Of a stretch of DNA of 64,000 bases, positions 8,909-17,775 are shown one piece after another. Within the stretch, counting starts at the first letter, position 1, and each line of letters opens with the position of its first letter. This DNA comes from Pseudomonadota bacterium (GTDB lineage Bacteria; Pseudomonadota; Alphaproteobacteria; Caulobacterales; Caulobacteraceae), in the NCBI GenBank assembly GCA_023390245.1, contig JAEWDF010000080.1:21619-85618 (forward strand), given 5' to 3'. The notes under the pieces were generated by a model. It ran no database searches, was not told the DNA's origin, and worked only from the letters and a program-made list of their open reading frames with translations. Made by a program: the position numbers and the translations under genes.

Positions 8909-9169
8909 GGCCTGGCGGCGTGATTACAACAAGTAGCGTCCGCACTCGAAGCTCGGATGGCTGACGCCTCAGGCTTACGCAGAAGCGCTCACCGGACAGA
9001 TCGGCCGGTCCGCTGCGCTGGTTGCAGGCTGCGCTGACCGATCTCTTGCCAACCCCGATAATCACGGCTCAGATCAACCCAGGACTCTCGTTTTTGGCTG
9101 GATGAGAAACGGGGGTCACGTCAGTCACGTCACTTGATTTCGGCCGTGGCGCGTGGCCATGTCGCAGGC

Positions 9170-10207
9170 ATGAGAAATCCGTATTCCGGCCTGCCTCCCG
9201 AACGATTTTGGCGCACGGGCGTCAGTGAGCAGCATCCGCTTAGCATAACGGGCCTATACCGTAAGAAGTTCACTATTGACCCCGAGGCAAAGATCGCCAC
9301 TGGTGGTAGCTGCTTCGCCCAGCACATTGGCGGCCATCTGCGCGCAGCAGGCTATCACGTGATGGATGTCGAGCCGGCTCCTTCCTCAATGAGTGACGAC
9401 ACCGCTCGCAAATACGGATATCGAATCTATTCCGCTCGCTACGCGAACATCTATTTAGCACAACAACTCCTTCAGATCGCGCGCGAGGCCTATGGCGAGT
9501 TCGAGACGCCAGCGCCGGTTTGGGAAAAGGACGGACGCTTCTTCGACGCCATGCGTCCCTCGGTTGAGCCTGAGGGCCTATCCAGCCCGGACGAAGTCAT
9601 GGCGCATCGTTCCCAGCACTTGGCGGCGGTTCGCCGAATGCTTGAGGCGATGAACCTATTCATCTTCACGTTCGGCTTAACCGAAGGATGGACGGATAGA
9701 AAAACCGGTGCGGTTTACGCTACGGCGCCAGGCGCGATCGCAGGCAGTTACGATCCCAAGCAGCATGTTTTTAAGAACTACAGGGCGTCGGAGATTCGCG
9801 AGGCGTTCCTGGCGTTTAGGACGCTGGTCCATCGGACCAATCCGGGTGCCAAGTTCCTTGTCACCGTTTCGCCAGTGCCACTAACGGCCACCGCCAGCCA
9901 GGACCATGTGCTTTCAGCCACGACCTACTCAAAGTCGGTTCTTCGCGCCGTCGCTGGAGAGTTGGCCGAAGATTTCGACGACATCGATTACTTCCCTTCC
10001 TACGAATTGATCGCCTCGCCCTTTTCTCGCGGCTTCTTCTATTCACCTAACCTGCGCACCGTGGAGCAGCAGGGCGTCGAGACAGTGATGCGCAACTTCT
10101 TTCAGCAGCATCCTCGACTGGAGGCCAAACCCGCAGCAAACGCTAAGCGTGGGCCGTCGAACGATGATATCGTCTGTGAAGAAGCTATGTTGGAGGCGTT
10201 CTCATGA
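9170..10207 (+). CDS. GSCFA-domain protein (SGNH-like, probable polysaccharide modification)
   Basis: 345 aa from ATG 9170; a TTG at 9134 would reach into the region next to the IS. The signature that names the family, GSCFA, is at 46-50, followed by a conserved-looking FTFGLTEGW and a VTVSPVPL segment. GSCFA proteins resemble SGNH hydrolases or acyltransferases and often sit in polysaccharide loci, but no reaction is established. It overlaps the next gene by ATGA, so the two are probably translated together. It belongs to the AT-richer island. Confidence 0.8.
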   Translation: MRNPYSGLPPERFWRTGVSEQHPLSITGLYRKKFTIDPEAKIATGGSCFAQHIGGHLRAAGYHVMDVEPAPSSMSDDTARKYGYRIYSARYANIYLAQQLLQIAREAYGEFETPAPVWEKDGRFFDAMRPSVEPEGLSSPDEVMAHRSQHLAAVRRMLEAMNLFIFTFGLTEGWTDRKTGAVYATAPGAIAGSYDPKQHVFKNYRASEIREAFLAFRTLVHRTNPGAKFLVTVSPVPLTATASQDHVLSATTYSKSVLRAVAGELAEDFDDIDYFPSYELIASPFSRGFFYSPNLRTVEQQGVETVMRNFFQQHPRLEAKPAANAKRGPSNDDIVCEEAMLEAFS

Positions 10208-11007
10208 AGGTCGCAATCCTGGCGAATTCGCACGTTCACATGCTCAAGCACGCCATCGATCAACGCGCGCCGAGTTGGTCTCCGACCTTATTCGCGGCCC
10301 CCGCTCGGGGTCTATACAGCCTCAGGCGGCTTCCGAAGCGGCAAGGACTTTTCACACGCAAGGCGGAACTCTCCAAATGGTTGGCGCGAACCTCCGGCGG
10401 CCTAACGGAGATTCGGTATGACGAGTATGACAGCTTCGCCATCGTCGGATTAGCGTTACGCACTCATGGCGCATTGCGGCTATTCGATCGATACCAACCT
10501 CACCGTTTCCGACTCGACAAGAGCGCTTCATTGATTTCGGAATCTGCCTTTCGCGAAGCTGCAAAGTCCGAACTCGAACGATCGGCCGGCTACCGAATGA
10601 TGCGCCTGCTCTCCAATCAGAAGCAGCCGGTTGTTGTGGTTCCGGCGCCATTTCCTCACCACGCGATCATGGAGCGCAGCGGATACCAATGGATGAAGCA
10701 CGACGATGGCACAGCAGCCATCTGGATAAATGGCGTGATAGAGAGCGCCATCAAGGATTTGGCGCACCCGTTCGGATATAAAGTTCTTTCACAGCCCGCC
10801 GAGACGATTTCTTCACTTGGGCTGACAAAGCCGGAATACGGCGTCGGAGCGAAGCGGATCACTGGAGGCGAGTACGGAGAGCAGGATATTTCCCACATGG
10901 GACCAGTCTATGGCCACATCGTTCTGAACCAAATCGGGGATGCGCTTGGAGCCAAGACGTCTGCCAACGCTGAAAAGATTGGAAGTGCTGCATCAGCACC
11001 GCTGTGA
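10204..11007 (+). CDS. SGNH-hydrolase-like protein paired with GSCFA gene
   Basis: 267 aa, starting in the ATGA overlap with the GSCFA gene. ILANSHVHML at residues 5-14 resembles the SGNH block I (N-S-H), and DISHMGPVYGHIVLNQI from residue 228 resembles the block V D-x-x-H pair. Those two ends are the reason for the call; the middle is not recognised. No signal peptide. The partner gene suggests a shared role such as O-acyl modification of the polymer, which is inference. Confidence 0.5.
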   Translation: MKVAILANSHVHMLKHAIDQRAPSWSPTLFAAPARGLYSLRRLPKRQGLFTRKAELSKWLARTSGGLTEIRYDEYDSFAIVGLALRTHGALRLFDRYQPHRFRLDKSASLISESAFREAAKSELERSAGYRMMRLLSNQKQPVVVVPAPFPHHAIMERSGYQWMKHDDGTAAIWINGVIESAIKDLAHPFGYKVLSQPAETISSLGLTKPEYGVGAKRITGGEYGEQDISHMGPVYGHIVLNQIGDALGAKTSANAEKIGSAASAPL

Positions 11008-11018
11008 GGAGACTGCCC

Positions 11019-11840
11019 GTGGATAGCATTGTTCAAACCGTTCGACCGCGAGAATGCCTTGAGGCGGAGGATGTGCAGCGTCGCTGCCCGATCTGCGAAA
11101 ATGACGATCAGTCTCGATTCGTGGTTCAGGTGAACCAGGGCAAGCCGGGGATGACCCAACTCGGTCGACACGAAGTCTTTATGTGCAAGGTCTGCCGCTT
11201 CCTTCACAACCCGGGCAATGTCGAGAAGGATCTGAACGAAATAGACCACACTTCCGGTCGGGTTGGTCGCGAGGACAAGCCAGGTCGAGAGTACGCCTTC
11301 GCTGCTCGGGCGTTGGAAATCCTACGTCCCAAAAGACCTCTTGACGCTCTGGTGTTCGGTCCGGGCGTATCTCTGGACCACGCTCATATCGGAGATCACC
11401 CGTCGGTCGCCAGTTCAAGCGTGGCAGATATCCGCAATTATCAGGGCCTGGATAATTTCCTCGACATCCGGGCGGGCAATCCGGACCAAAGAAAGTTCGA
11501 TCTCGTCATCGCCTCCGAGGTGATTGAGCATTTCGAGGATCCGGTCGGTCACTATGGCAGTCTTCTGGACTACGTCTCTGATGATGGCATGTGCATCGCC
11601 GGCACGAACTTCGTTGCAGGAATGCCTGTGACCCGCCTGATCTATCCCTACACCGCAGGACATAGCTGCATGTGGTCGGAGGGAAGCATTCACCTCGCGA
11701 CCGCTAAGCACGGGTTTAAGTCAGTAATCTTTTTGTCTACCATCGGTGGCACGCGAAAGCGCATAATCGTCAGCACGAAGTCGCTAAGGCTCTATGCCAA
11801 ATTGCTGACCTTGTTCGAGCGGAAAAAGGTGTTCCTCTAG
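11019..11840 (+). CDS. Class I SAM-dependent methyltransferase with N-terminal zinc ribbon
   Basis: 273 aa. A GAGGAG 7 nt before GTG 11019 favours that start over GTG 11004. Four cysteines in CPIC (23-26) and CKVC (56-59) form a likely zinc ribbon. The Rossmann-type domain follows, with VFGPGVSLDH replacing the usual glycine motif and FDLVIASEVIEHFEDP as the post-motif typical of sugar or polysaccharide methyltransferases. It probably methylates a capsule component. It is the last gene before the 22-bp inverted repeat and the return to high GC. Confidence 0.72.
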   Translation: MDSIVQTVRPRECLEAEDVQRRCPICENDDQSRFVVQVNQGKPGMTQLGRHEVFMCKVCRFLHNPGNVEKDLNEIDHTSGRVGREDKPGREYAFAARALEILRPKRPLDALVFGPGVSLDHAHIGDHPSVASSSVADIRNYQGLDNFLDIRAGNPDQRKFDLVIASEVIEHFEDPVGHYGSLLDYVSDDGMCIAGTNFVAGMPVTRLIYPYTAGHSCMWSEGSIHLATAKHGFKSVIFLSTIGGTRKRIIVSTKSLRLYAKLLTLFERKKVFL

Positions 11841-11901
11841 CTTCAGAGCATCGCCTTCGCCGGCCAAAGAACTCGGATACCGGTTTGCTCATCAGCCGCC
11901 G

Positions 11902-11952
11902 AGCACCAGTGCCAAAGTCGGTCTCACCAAGACCGACTTTGGCACTGGTGCT
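11902..11952. repeat. Perfect 22-bp inverted repeat with 7-nt loop (terminator-like)
   Basis: Arms 11902-11923 and 11931-11952 are exact reverse complements; the loop is TCACCAA. It lies 61 nt after the methyltransferase stop, at the edge of the AT-richer island. There is no T-run after either arm, so it is not a standard intrinsic terminator, though such a stem could still stop or protect transcripts. It could also be a recombination scar. Confidence 0.9.
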
Positions 11953-12094
11953 TCCAAGTTGGGCGACGACACCTATGGGAGGAGCACGTCTCTCCAGTGA
12001 ATGGGACCTTCGGGAATGTCATGATGGATGTGACCGGTCGGAATTTCGCGGATCCTTAAAATTCCACCTTCGGCCTTCGTGCTATCCAGCTCCG

Positions 12095-13414
12095 ATGACC
12101 GCCAGGGCCCTATCCGATCGCATTCTCACGCACGCCGCGCTTCACGGCCCCTTCCGAATGGCGGCCTCGCGCAGGGCGGCGCGGCGAGGCCTGGGCGCGG
12201 TGGCGCTGGGCGGCGGCATGCAACTCGAGGCGCTCGTTCCCCTGGGCCTCTATGCCAGCGCCGCCGAGGCGGCCGACCCGGGGGTGCGGGCCATCGGTTT
12301 CGCCGGTCTCGGCCGGATCGGACGGGCGCGCGAGGTCTGGCGGGAGGCCGACGATCCGACGCCCGCGCTGCGCCGTAGCCTCGCCGTGGCGGCTGCGCCC
12401 TTCGCACCGGACTGGGCCCTGGAGCTACTGCCCCCCCAAGCCGCAGCCGAAAGGCTAGCCTGCCGCCTGGCCGTCGCTGACGCGGCGACAGCGATCGGAT
12501 TGACGCCGCCGCCGCCTACTTCGCGCGAGAACCGCCTGCTGGCTGCCGCGGTGCACCGCGTGAATGGCTGCTGTCGTAACCAGCGCCGCGCGCTGAACGC
12601 CTTGTTCGCCGCCGACCGACTGGAGACGGCGCTCGAGGAGGAGGATGCCCCGCCTGCTCTCGACGCCTTTTCGGCCGATGTCGCCCCGATCGATCGCGAA
12701 GGGCCTCTGGTGTCGATCATAATGGCCGCGCGTGACGCCGCCGATACGCTGGAGACGGCCTTGACCTCCCTACGACGCCAGAGTTGGACGGCGCTGGAGA
12801 TTCTGTTGATCGACGACGGCTCGACAGACGACACCTTGGCCATCGGGCGTCGCCTGGCGGAAGCAGACCCGCGCATCAGGGTCCACACGAACCAGGGTGC
12901 GCCCGGCGCCTATGGCGCGCGCAACACTGGGGTGGCATTGGCGCGCGGCGATGTTATCGCTTTTCACGACGCCGACGACTGGGCGCATCCGCGGCGCATA
13001 GAGCGGCAATTGGCGGGCCTCTCGGGAGGGCGGCTGGCCAGCGTATGCGGCTATTTCCGCCTCGACGACGACGGCCGCATCGTCAATCCGCGCGTCTTCC
13101 CCCTGCTGCGCCTCAATCCCATCCTGATGATGGCGCGACGCGAGACCTTCGAGCGCCTGGGGCCTTTCGACGAAGGCCGGACAGGCGGCGATTCGGAGAT
13201 GCTGGCGCGGCTGGACGCCCTGGCGGGGCGCTGGAGGGTACGCCGCATGCCGGAGCCGCTGGTCGTCGCCCGATGGAGCGCCGCGTCCCTGATGGGCGCC
13301 TCGAACACCGGCCTTACTCCGGAGGGCGCGGCTGCACGCGTCGCCTATGTCGAACAATGGCGGCGCCGGCACTTGCAGATGCTGCAGGCCGGACTCGCCT
13401 GGAACCGCCCATGA
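12095..13414 (+). CDS. Family 2 glycosyltransferase with N-terminal helical extension
   Basis: 439 aa from ATG 12095. The open frame extends to 11885 but would run through the inverted repeat, so the later start is used. About 200 alanine-rich residues precede a GT-A domain: LVSIIMAARDAADTLETAL, IDDGSTDDT (donor binding) and FHDADDWAHPRR (the DxD-like metal site). A GGDSEML segment near the end is the usual acceptor-side region. It probably adds a sugar to the capsule from a nucleotide donor in the cytoplasm. No SD sequence is obvious. Confidence 0.85.
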   Translation: MTARALSDRILTHAALHGPFRMAASRRAARRGLGAVALGGGMQLEALVPLGLYASAAEAADPGVRAIGFAGLGRIGRAREVWREADDPTPALRRSLAVAAAPFAPDWALELLPPQAAAERLACRLAVADAATAIGLTPPPPTSRENRLLAAAVHRVNGCCRNQRRALNALFAADRLETALEEEDAPPALDAFSADVAPIDREGPLVSIIMAARDAADTLETALTSLRRQSWTALEILLIDDGSTDDTLAIGRRLAEADPRIRVHTNQGAPGAYGARNTGVALARGDVIAFHDADDWAHPRRIERQLAGLSGGRLASVCGYFRLDDDGRIVNPRVFPLLRLNPILMMARRETFERLGPFDEGRTGGDSEMLARLDALAGRWRVRRMPEPLVVARWSAASLMGASNTGLTPEGAAARVAYVEQWRRRHLQMLQAGLAWNRP

Positions 13415-13451
13415 CCTTGTCTTCGCCGCACGCCTCATGCACTAGGCGGCT

Positions 13452-15380
13452 GTGCGCCTAGTGATTGAAAACGCAGCCCTCCCCGCGTCCGAGCGACAGG
13501 ACCGCCTGGAACCTCCGCCTTTGCGCGGCGACGACGCGCTGGCGGAGGCCGCCGAGCTCCGGTTGAAAATCTTCGAACTGTCGGCCGAGGCGGAACGCCT
13601 TCGCAACACCGTCTCCTATCAACTGGGCGGCGCCATCCTGCGTGCGCGGCGCTGGAGCGGCCTCCTCGATCTCCCGCGCGAGATCGGTCGCCTGATCGCC
13701 GTGTCCCGGCAGCGGCGGGGCCGCCGGGCCATGAGCGACCCGTCGCACTCGGCGCTCGACCTGCTGCTTCGGCGCCTTCTGGGACCCCTGCACGACGCCG
13801 AGGTGCATGAAGTCCTCGCCGCCGTCGAGGCCGAAGGGTTCGAGCCACGCTATCGCGCCTTCGTCCTGGCCGAGATCGCGGGACTGATGCGCTTCACCGC
13901 TCCCGACAAGAGCCTGGAGCTGCTGCGCGCGGCGGTGGCGCTCGACCCTTCGCCCACGCGTCAGGCGACGCTGGCGGTGCATCTCTATGACGCCGGCCGC
14001 ATCGAGGAGCCGCGCGCCATCTTCGCCCGTCTGGGATCGCGTCGGAACATCCTCAGCCAGAGCGCCCAGCACAAGGCCATGGTGCTGGAAGGCATGGCGC
14101 GGGTGCGCGACAATGGCGTCTCCATTCCAGCACGGCGAGCGACGCCGCGCGTCGAACCGCGCGAATCCACCGTTCTCTATCTGGCGGCCAGTTCCGCCCC
14201 CTATCACACGACCGGCTACACGGCCCGGACCCAGTCGCTCATCAAGGCCCTCCGGGCACAGGGCTGGCGGGCCGAAGCCGCCACCCGGTCGGGATATCCG
14301 CGCGATCGCAACGATATCCACCACATCCCCAAGGGACGCGTTCAGGAGGCCGATGGGATCGCCTATTCGCTTCTGCCGGGGCCGCCGGCCAACCGAACGG
14401 CCTTCGATCGCTACTGCGCGGAAGCCTCCAGGGCGGTGCTGACCCACATAGAACGGGTCAGACCGGCGGTGGTCCATGCCGCCTCCAACTACCTCAACGC
14501 CACGCCGGCCCTGATCGCCGCGCGGCAGGCCGGCCTGCCGTTCGTCTACGAAGTGCGCGGCCTGTGGGAACTGACCCACGCCGCCAAGGATCCGCGTTTC
14601 GAAGGCAGCGAACGTTTCGTCTGGCAGAAGGAGCAGGAAAGCCGCGTCGCCCACGAGGCGGACGTGGTGGTGACGCTCTCGCAAGGTCTCAAGCGCGAAT
14701 TGGTCGCGCGCGGCGTCGATGAGAGCCGCATTCTTCTGGCGCCCAACTGCGTGGACCCGGACCTGTTCAAACCCGTGAAGCGCGATGAGGCGCTTGCGCG
14801 CGACCTGCGGCTGGGCGACGCCAAGGTCATCGGCTTCATCGGCTCGATGATGGCCTATGAAGGCCTGGTGGACCTGGTGGAGGCCCTGGCGCGCCTGCGC
14901 ACGCATGGACGGGATGTCTGCGCCGTGCTGGTCGGCGACGGCCCCGCGGCCCGACAGGTGCGCGAGGCGGCCCGGAGCTTCGGCGTCCAGGCCCACGTCA
15001 TCATGCCCGGTCGCGTGCCCCCGGCCGATGTACGACGGTGGTACTCGCTGATGGATCTGGCGGTCTACCCGCGCCGCCCCTCTGGCGTCACCGAACTGGT
15101 GCCGCCGCTGAAGCCGCTCGAAGCCCTGGCGATGGGCGTGCCCGTTGTCGCTTCCGACGTCGCAGCCATCGCCGAAACCATCGAGGACGAGGCGAACGGC
15201 TTTCTGTTCCGTCGCGGCGATATCGACAGTCTGACGGCGCGGCTGGACCATGTCCTGACCCACGAGCGCGCCGCCCGCCGCACGGCCTCGGCGGGGCGCA
15301 AGTCCGTCATGGAGCGGTTCACCTGGACGAGCACGGCGACGCGTCTGGTCGACGCCTATCGCGAGCTTCGGCGGGACTGA
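13452..15380 (+). CDS. Family 4 glycosyltransferase with N-terminal extension
   Basis: 642 aa from GTG 13452 (GTG 13461 is also possible). A heptad-like stretch and a helical region occupy roughly residues 1-220. A GT-B glycosyltransferase follows, with TGYTARTQSLIKAL in the N-lobe and, in the C-lobe, IGFIGSMMAYEGL, VLVGDGPA and a P-L-K-PLEALAMGVPVVAS stretch that holds the nucleotide-sugar Glu region. Retaining GT4 enzymes extend polysaccharides at the inner membrane face. The base composition is that of the chromosome. Confidence 0.85.
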   Translation: MRLVIENAALPASERQDRLEPPPLRGDDALAEAAELRLKIFELSAEAERLRNTVSYQLGGAILRARRWSGLLDLPREIGRLIAVSRQRRGRRAMSDPSHSALDLLLRRLLGPLHDAEVHEVLAAVEAEGFEPRYRAFVLAEIAGLMRFTAPDKSLELLRAAVALDPSPTRQATLAVHLYDAGRIEEPRAIFARLGSRRNILSQSAQHKAMVLEGMARVRDNGVSIPARRATPRVEPRESTVLYLAASSAPYHTTGYTARTQSLIKALRAQGWRAEAATRSGYPRDRNDIHHIPKGRVQEADGIAYSLLPGPPANRTAFDRYCAEASRAVLTHIERVRPAVVHAASNYLNATPALIAARQAGLPFVYEVRGLWELTHAAKDPRFEGSERFVWQKEQESRVAHEADVVVTLSQGLKRELVARGVDESRILLAPNCVDPDLFKPVKRDEALARDLRLGDAKVIGFIGSMMAYEGLVDLVEALARLRTHGRDVCAVLVGDGPAARQVREAARSFGVQAHVIMPGRVPPADVRRWYSLMDLAVYPRRPSGVTELVPPLKPLEALAMGVPVVASDVAAIAETIEDEANGFLFRRGDIDSLTARLDHVLTHERAARRTASAGRKSVMERFTWTSTATRLVDAYRELRRD

Positions 15381-15472
15381 CGCATGTTGGTTCGATTTCC
15401 GCTCGACATTCCCGCCATGACGCGGGATGGGGATGCTCTCGACCATCGCGCGACGCACGATGCGTCGGCACG

Positions 15473-17182
15473 ATGAGGATGCGCGGATTGAAAAATATTC
15501 GACGGCGCGCCGCCGACCCCACGCTCAAATGGGCGTCTTTCGGGCAAAACCAGCAATACCGCGTCGCCATCCGCAATCAGGACACCGGCGAGAAGCAGAT
15601 CATCTATGAGGGCTTCCGCCAGATGTGTCGGCTTCCGGCCGGACTGCGGCTGAGCCCAGATCAATTGGCCTATCGTGTCGAAAGCCGATCCGCCGACGAT
15701 CCCACCGCCCCCTATCGCCGCAAGCAGAACTTCACGGCCATACCCCGGCTGGGAGAGGATGTGGACCAGACGGCGCCGGATCGGCTCGCGCGCCCCGAAG
15801 TCGTCGGCGCGACCGATTACCGGTTCCTCGTGCGCGACGCGCTCAGCGGCGACGTCCTCGTCGACATGACGTCGATACGCCCGGTCTTCTACCTGCCGGC
15901 CGGTCAATTGCGGGGACGCAAGGCGCAATGGCGCATCAAGCCGTTCGTGAAGGGCGCATGGGGCGCCGCGCGCTGGCGTCCCGTCAGCCGGCGCGCGCTC
16001 AAGTCCGCACTGCAACGCGCGGAGCGATTGGTGCCGCTGGAAGCGGACGCCGTGCGCCCCCAGCCGGCCGAAGGCAGGGTTCGGCCGGCGCCCGGGATAT
16101 CCTCTCCGACTCCGGGCCTCCTGCCCGATCGCATGCGGGCGATCGTCATACCCGTCACCGCGGCGCCGGACCTGGGGCTTGAGCCTGATCCCGAGGATTT
16201 CCTTCCGATTCAGTGGAGCGACGGCCGAGGCGACGGAGCCGTGGCCCGCCTTGCTCGCCTGCTCGAAGCGCGCGGCCTGGAGGGCTGGTTCTTCCTGGAT
16301 GTGGAGATGGGACAGGCGCTCTCGCCCGTCCGATTGGCGCGCCTGGCGGAGGAGTTGAGAGCCGCCGGAGGCCGCATCGGCCTCTATGTCGGTTCCGCCG
16401 TCCTAGGCGGCCAGGGCCGCCCTCCGGCGGAGCGTCTCGCCGCCATGCGGCAGGGCATAGCCGATCTCGGATGCGCAGACGGGGTGATGCTGGGCGACGG
16501 GCCGGATCGGCAGGCGTGGCTGGACGCTCTCGACGCCGAAGGGCATGCCGGGGTGATCCTGTCTCGCGCCGCGCTGGCCAGTCTGCCGGAATGGATGCGG
16601 TGGCGAACCGCGCCTTTCGCCACATCATCACGGACCATCGCCTTTCCGACGACGACATTCCTGTCCACGCCGGCGCATGCGCGCGACCGCGTCATGGTCC
16701 ACGGCCTGGACAACCGTCACGCCCTGGCCGCCGCCGCGATCGGCGGATGGATGGACGCCAGCGCCTCGCTGTCTGCGCACGGCCGGCTGGCGATCATCGA
16801 ACTGGACCCGTTGCGGCTGCTCGACCGGCGGCGCAGCCGCGATCGTGCGGCGATGGATCTGTGGAACAACACCCTGCGTCAGACCCTGCCCGACTGGTTG
16901 GCGGCGGGCTGGAAGCGATCGGGGCGCGGCTTCCGATACGCCGCCGGCCTCAGCGAGATACAGACCGAACTGCTGACCAGTCTGCTCGACGGCGTCGCCG
17001 CGACACAAGTCGGCGCGGCGGAGTGGGCCTCCCTGTTCTCCGCCGATCAAGCGCGGCGATGGCTGGCGCCGGCCGCCTATGAGGCGATTCTGGAGCAGCG
17101 TCGGGGCGTCCACGTCTTCCGGTCGTCGGCGGTTCGCCGCTATGACAACGCCTATCGCCTCGCCGTGAGAGCCGCGCCATGA
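15473..17182 (+). CDS. Unrecognised capsule-locus protein with duplicated N-terminal module
   Basis: 569 aa from ATG 15473. The frame is open further upstream but overlaps the GT4 gene. ATG 15479 and TTG 15488 (8 nt after GAGGA) are other starts. Two similar stretches near residues 25-75 and 120-170 share a YR-x(n)-D-x-x-(T/S)-G ... LPAG-x-L ... (Y/W)R(V/I) pattern, like a repeated small beta-domain. The C-terminal part (from about 220) has alternating strands and helices (GWFFLDVEM, GRIGLYVGS), reminiscent of a TIM-barrel hydrolase or deacetylase, but no catalytic motif is certain. It shares ATGA with the next gene. Function unknown. Confidence 0.6.
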   Translation: MRMRGLKNIRRRAADPTLKWASFGQNQQYRVAIRNQDTGEKQIIYEGFRQMCRLPAGLRLSPDQLAYRVESRSADDPTAPYRRKQNFTAIPRLGEDVDQTAPDRLARPEVVGATDYRFLVRDALSGDVLVDMTSIRPVFYLPAGQLRGRKAQWRIKPFVKGAWGAARWRPVSRRALKSALQRAERLVPLEADAVRPQPAEGRVRPAPGISSPTPGLLPDRMRAIVIPVTAAPDLGLEPDPEDFLPIQWSDGRGDGAVARLARLLEARGLEGWFFLDVEMGQALSPVRLARLAEELRAAGGRIGLYVGSAVLGGQGRPPAERLAAMRQGIADLGCADGVMLGDGPDRQAWLDALDAEGHAGVILSRAALASLPEWMRWRTAPFATSSRTIAFPTTTFLSTPAHARDRVMVHGLDNRHALAAAAIGGWMDASASLSAHGRLAIIELDPLRLLDRRRSRDRAAMDLWNNTLRQTLPDWLAAGWKRSGRGFRYAAGLSEIQTELLTSLLDGVAATQVGAAEWASLFSADQARRWLAPAAYEAILEQRRGVHVFRSSAVRRYDNAYRLAVRAAP

Positions 17183-17775
17183 GCCGTTCTCCCAGCCGCC
17201 GAGCCGGATCCCGCCCGCCTCAGATCGCCGCGCACCTGCCGACGACGATCGAGGCGGCCCTTGTCATCGGAAACGAGGCCGAGGCGCCCGCGATCGCTGC
17301 GCTGGCCCCCGTCCTGGCAATCCGAACGGCCGCCGTGGACGACGCCTGGCCCGTTGGAGATTTCGATCTGATCCTCATGCTGGAGGGGATCGATGGGGGT
17401 GGCTTGGCCGACATCCAGTCCCGCCTTGTCCGTATCGGAACGCAGCTCTCGCCCAAGGGCCGGGCCCTACTTCACATTCCCACCTTCGCCGCTCCGGTCG
17501 GAGATGGACCAGAAGCCTATGATCGCCTGCTGTTTCCAGAGCCGGCGGCAGCCGGAGACCTTGGCGACGACATCGCCCGACGCGCCATGCTTCCCGCATC
17601 GGCATGGCGGCTGCTGATCGCCGCCAGCGGACTCCGGATCGTGGCCGCGCAGGGAGAGGGCGAGCATGAAACATCCGAGATTCTTGCGGCGCATGCTGAA
17701 CGCTTGGCCGCGTTCGATCTGCAGGAACTCCGGACGGCGAGGCTGACCCTGATCGTGGAACCGGCCAAGCCATGA
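17179..17775 (+). CDS. Small methyltransferase-like protein
   Basis: 198 aa, beginning in an ATGA overlap with the preceding gene. The fold order resembles class I methyltransferases: a strand with VIGNEAEA instead of the usual glycine loop, FDLILMLEGID, then SPKGRALLHIPTF, equivalent to the 'L-x-x-G-G-x-L' strand. The SAM loop is degenerate, so it may be inactive or a partner of the next protein, which it overlaps by 4 nt. Confidence 0.5.
   Translation: MSRSPSRRAGSRPPQIAAHLPTTIEAALVIGNEAEAPAIAALAPVLAIRTAAVDDAWPVGDFDLILMLEGIDGGGLADIQSRLVRIGTQLSPKGRALLHIPTFAAPVGDGPEAYDRLLFPEPAAAGDLGDDIARRAMLPASAWRLLIAASGLRIVAAQGEGEHETSEILAAHAERLAAFDLQELRTARLTLIVEPAKP

Larger units (their letters stand above)
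8309..9125 (+). mobile_element. Decayed IS3-family insertion sequence
   Basis: Bounded by inverted ends: 8309-8323 is an exact reverse complement of 9111-9125 (15 bp; GGGGGTCACGTCA is the core). It contains a frameshifted OrfA and an internally deleted OrfB of IS3 (IS407-like) type. No clear 3-4 bp target duplication is visible, which fits an old or rearranged copy. It sits between the second transferase and the GSCFA gene and cannot encode a working transposase. Confidence 0.85.

Noticed and set aside
11885..12094. N-terminal extension of the GT2 gene
   Set aside because: Would translate through the perfect inverted repeat and shows no family similarity; ATG 12095 fits better.
15038..15472. 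Upstream extension of the 15473 gene
   Set aside because: Overlaps the well-supported GT4 gene in another frame.
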